This document shows positions 62,099-64,000 of a stretch of 64,000 nt of DNA, one piece after another. The stretch spans positions 62,001-126,000 of the forward strand of contig SWBL01000118.1 of assembly GCA_024195585.1 (NCBI GenBank). Reading direction: 5' to 3'. Both the position numbers and the translations under genes were made by a program. The notes beneath the pieces were generated by a model. That model searched no databases. It saw only the letters and a program-made list of their open reading frames with translations, and had not been told where the DNA came from. The stretch's first letter is position 1, and each line of letters starts with the position of its first letter. The stretch comes from Aureobasidium sp. EXF-3400 (lineage: Eukaryota; Ascomycota; Dothideomycetes; Dothideales; Saccotheciaceae).

Positions 62099-63003
62099 GT
62101 TTGTGGTTGTCGATGTGGAAGAAAGAAAGCACAAAGACTTAGGTTTGATAAAGAACCAGACGCAATCGTATTCTCAGCCACGTCGTCGGAGTGATGTGAA
62201 AGCGTAAAGAGAAGTGAACCCCTTCAAGGAGATTAGTGAGGTGGAAGTGGTCGCGATGTGAGCAGATAGCAGGACGAAAGTGACGGCAAAGTAAACAAAA
62301 AGTGAGTGATAAGGTGAAGTCGGGAATTGATATCTCCAGGGGCTTTCAAGGGACCAGTCGTTATAATAGGACATGACTGTGCCTTCTGATAGTGCCGTTT
62401 GTAACAGCGTGATAAGTGGGAGCAGCACTGAGCTGCTGGAAAAAGACTCGAGAAGATTGCACGTTGAAGTCATGCACTTGAGCTCAGTTTCCCTACCTCT
62501 CACTCGTCAAGGCCATATAGTGAGGTCAAGCGTCTCTTTCCTCAGCAAATGTATTAATGTGGCCGAGTTGGTAAGACCACCTTCTTTGCGATAAAACTCC
62601 TGAGAGTTTCCTGCAGAGGTCGTCGATTCGATCCTCATAATAAGCAGAAACTTTCACTCTGTACTTGCAAAGGCAGGATACTTTGTAGGGTGGAGGGGAT
62701 TTTCCCTAGTAGCTATAGGCTGCTTGGTTTTTTGCTTGCGGTGGTCTGTGATTGTTTTGATCGAGATGATGGGCGATATAGGAAACACACTTCAGTCATA
62801 TGACTGTAAGATGGTGATGATGAAAGGGATCATGTATTGGGTAGCTTAAGATATTACGATCAGTCGCCGTAGAACAGGGGCTGAATGAAACAAACATGAT
62901 TGACATAAAGCAAGCTAACACGACTTTCCGGAAAAAAACATCCTCTGATTCCTCTCATCCTCCCATCCAATTACCCCTTGACGTAAAGCCTCAACCCAAA
63001 CGA
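62099..63003. other. Intergenic with a tRNA-like relic
   Basis: This covers the promoter side of copy 4 and the 3' side of the truncated gene. The only structured element seen is the tRNA-like segment at 62552-62643. Confidence 0.4.
62552..62643 (+). other. tRNA-like relic (class II shape)
   Basis: An A-box-like TGGCCGAGTTGGT at 62560 and a B-box-like GATTCGATCC near 62625 are spaced as in a tRNA with a long variable arm. Ends tatt-aatg and cataata pair as an acceptor stem with one extra base. A perfect AAACTC/GAGTTT hairpin sits where the variable arm would be. The D and T stems do not pair well and no anticodon can be named, so it is probably a pseudogene or chance. Confidence 0.25.
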
Positions 63004-63963
63004 TCAGTTGTCGCCACCCCAAACAGCAGTCTCCTCGTAAGACCTGACGGGACTAGATACAGTTCTCTTCGCGACCGAAACCTTGCGCATAGCCACCGAA
63101 GGCTGATTCGCATTCGCAGTGCCGTTACCTGAACTACTCGAGATCTCCACGCAACCATCGACGTTTTCACTTGAGCAGAGTGTGTAAAGAGTCTTGGTCG
63201 ACATGTCGCAGAGCTTGCCTTCGTGAGGAGTGGCGAAATCGGGACCCCAGCTGGTGGCGGAATTGCAGAGATTGGTTGCGCTGTGGGAGGCGATGTTGGA
63301 GATGACGAGTTTGGTCTCCATCCAGGGGAGGCGAGCGCGAGGAAGGAGGTTGCTTCGCTTGGAGACACCGGGCATCTTGGGTGCGTCTGCACGTGACACG
63401 TTAGGGAGACTTCAAGATCAAATGTAGACGACTTACCAGTGATCTCGCCTTCGTCATGTGCGAAGATGGTAGAGGCACATGCATCCTCGAGGGTGACATG
63501 GCTGAGTTCGCCGCCATACGCATAGGTTGCAAACTTCATGGAAGCGCTAGGGATATCGTTATCGTGGTTCGCATCGAGCCAGGTGCAAGAAGGTCGGTAT
63601 GTGGTTCCGTCTTCGAAATAGCCTGCCGACTCCTGGTTCTCAAACCAAGTTTGTCCACACCTAGTAAGACCCCGTCAGTCCGTATACGACACACATATAG
63701 AAGTAAACTTCAACGTACGCCCGTCCGATATCTCCGGTCCATACACCAGGTGGGGTCTTGTCATGCGGCTGGACAGTGATCCATGCGACACAGGTAGCGT
63801 CCTTGCTGTTCTGGATACCAATGTACTGACCCTGCGAGCCTGGGACATTCTGATCGACGGTGAAGGTCAGATAGTCACCGTTACCAGCCATGGTCTGCTT
63901 TCCAGCTGATCCAATCTGCACATTCTGAGAGTTGTAGGCGTAGACCTGGGAGATTTTACCACC
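63004..63963 (-). CDS. Conserved fungal secreted-type protein, 5' end outside window
   Basis: The 3' part of a gene, with exons 63719-63963, 63437-63660 and 63004-63386. An acceptor at 63964-63966 shows that at least one more exon lies beyond 64000. The readable 284 residues begin GGKISQVYAYNSQNVQIGSA and continue with GNGDYLTFTVDQNVPGSQGQ, CVAWITVQ, TGDIGRACGQTWF and SCTWLDANHDNDIPSAS. I recognise this pattern from ascomycete secreted proteins without a known role. Paired Cys residues fit secretion. The C-terminal part is less conserved and Ser-rich (VEISSSSGNGTANANQP). The signal peptide, if any, is off the window. Confidence 0.65.
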
Positions 63964-64000
63964 CTGTTTGTTCGTGTTAGCGTTTGTAAAAAGCTCATCC

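Noticed and set aside
1..64000. CRISPR arrays, operons, ribosome-binding sites, rRNA genes
   Set aside because: The window is eukaryotic nuclear DNA. No regularly spaced direct repeats of CRISPR type and no rRNA sequence were seen.

Overview
The window comes from a filamentous ascomycete (Pezizomycotina), and Dothideomycetes is the likeliest class. The evidence is a dense set of single-copy ascomycete genes on both strands and short introns of about 45-110 nt with GTRNGT donors and YAG acceptors. It also carries a plant-cell-wall enzyme set (GH3, PL3, GH95, GH1) and several BTB-like proteins ending in a C-x-Y-H-x-H signature that I associate with that class. No prokaryotic gene, intact transposon or CRISPR array was seen.

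Layout. 0-7.4 kb: a conserved low-complexity protein, a secreted GH3 beta-glucosidase and a gluconokinase with an N-terminal membrane segment. 8-14 kb: an orphan-rich stretch with small minus-strand ORFs, one of them a small Cys/His protein, and little else. 14-24.8 kb: a 14-3-3-like protein, a Brc1/Rtt107-type BRCT scaffold, a longin R-SNARE (VAMP7/Nyv1 type), a secreted PL3 pectate lyase and an intracellular GH95 fucosidase. 25-28 kb: a 2EXR/F-box-like protein, then a decayed gene made of tandem repeats of about 242 bp. 28-33.4 kb: three membrane-traffic genes in a row (SEC28, USE1, VPS25), then an intracellular GH1 glucosidase. 34-38 kb: a C2H2 zinc-finger protein with an apparent cyclin fold, then mostly non-coding DNA. 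38.5-48 kb: PRP31 and CLF1 share one divergent promoter and are followed by a large kelch-like transmembrane protein. 49-54 kb: an F-box protein with an acidic pentapeptide array, then TRP4 divergent from a mitochondrial uL10 gene. 54-62.1 kb: a cluster of four BTB-like C-x-Y-H-x-H genes around a trypsin-like protease ORF that is split by an in-frame UGA. 62-64 kb: a tRNA-like relic and the 3' part of a gene that runs off the window.

Functional links. GH3 and PL3 are secreted and release glucose and oligogalacturonides from plant polymers. GH95 and GH1 lack signal peptides and would act on imported oligosaccharides, and gluconokinase would feed gluconate into the pentose phosphate pathway. 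SEC28 (COPI coat) and USE1 (ER SNARE for COPI vesicles) act in the same retrograde step. PRP31 (U4/U6) and CLF1 (Prp19 complex) both act in spliceosome assembly.

Gene models with introns were built by hand from splice consensus and frame continuity. Family assignments rest on recognised motifs, not on database searches.
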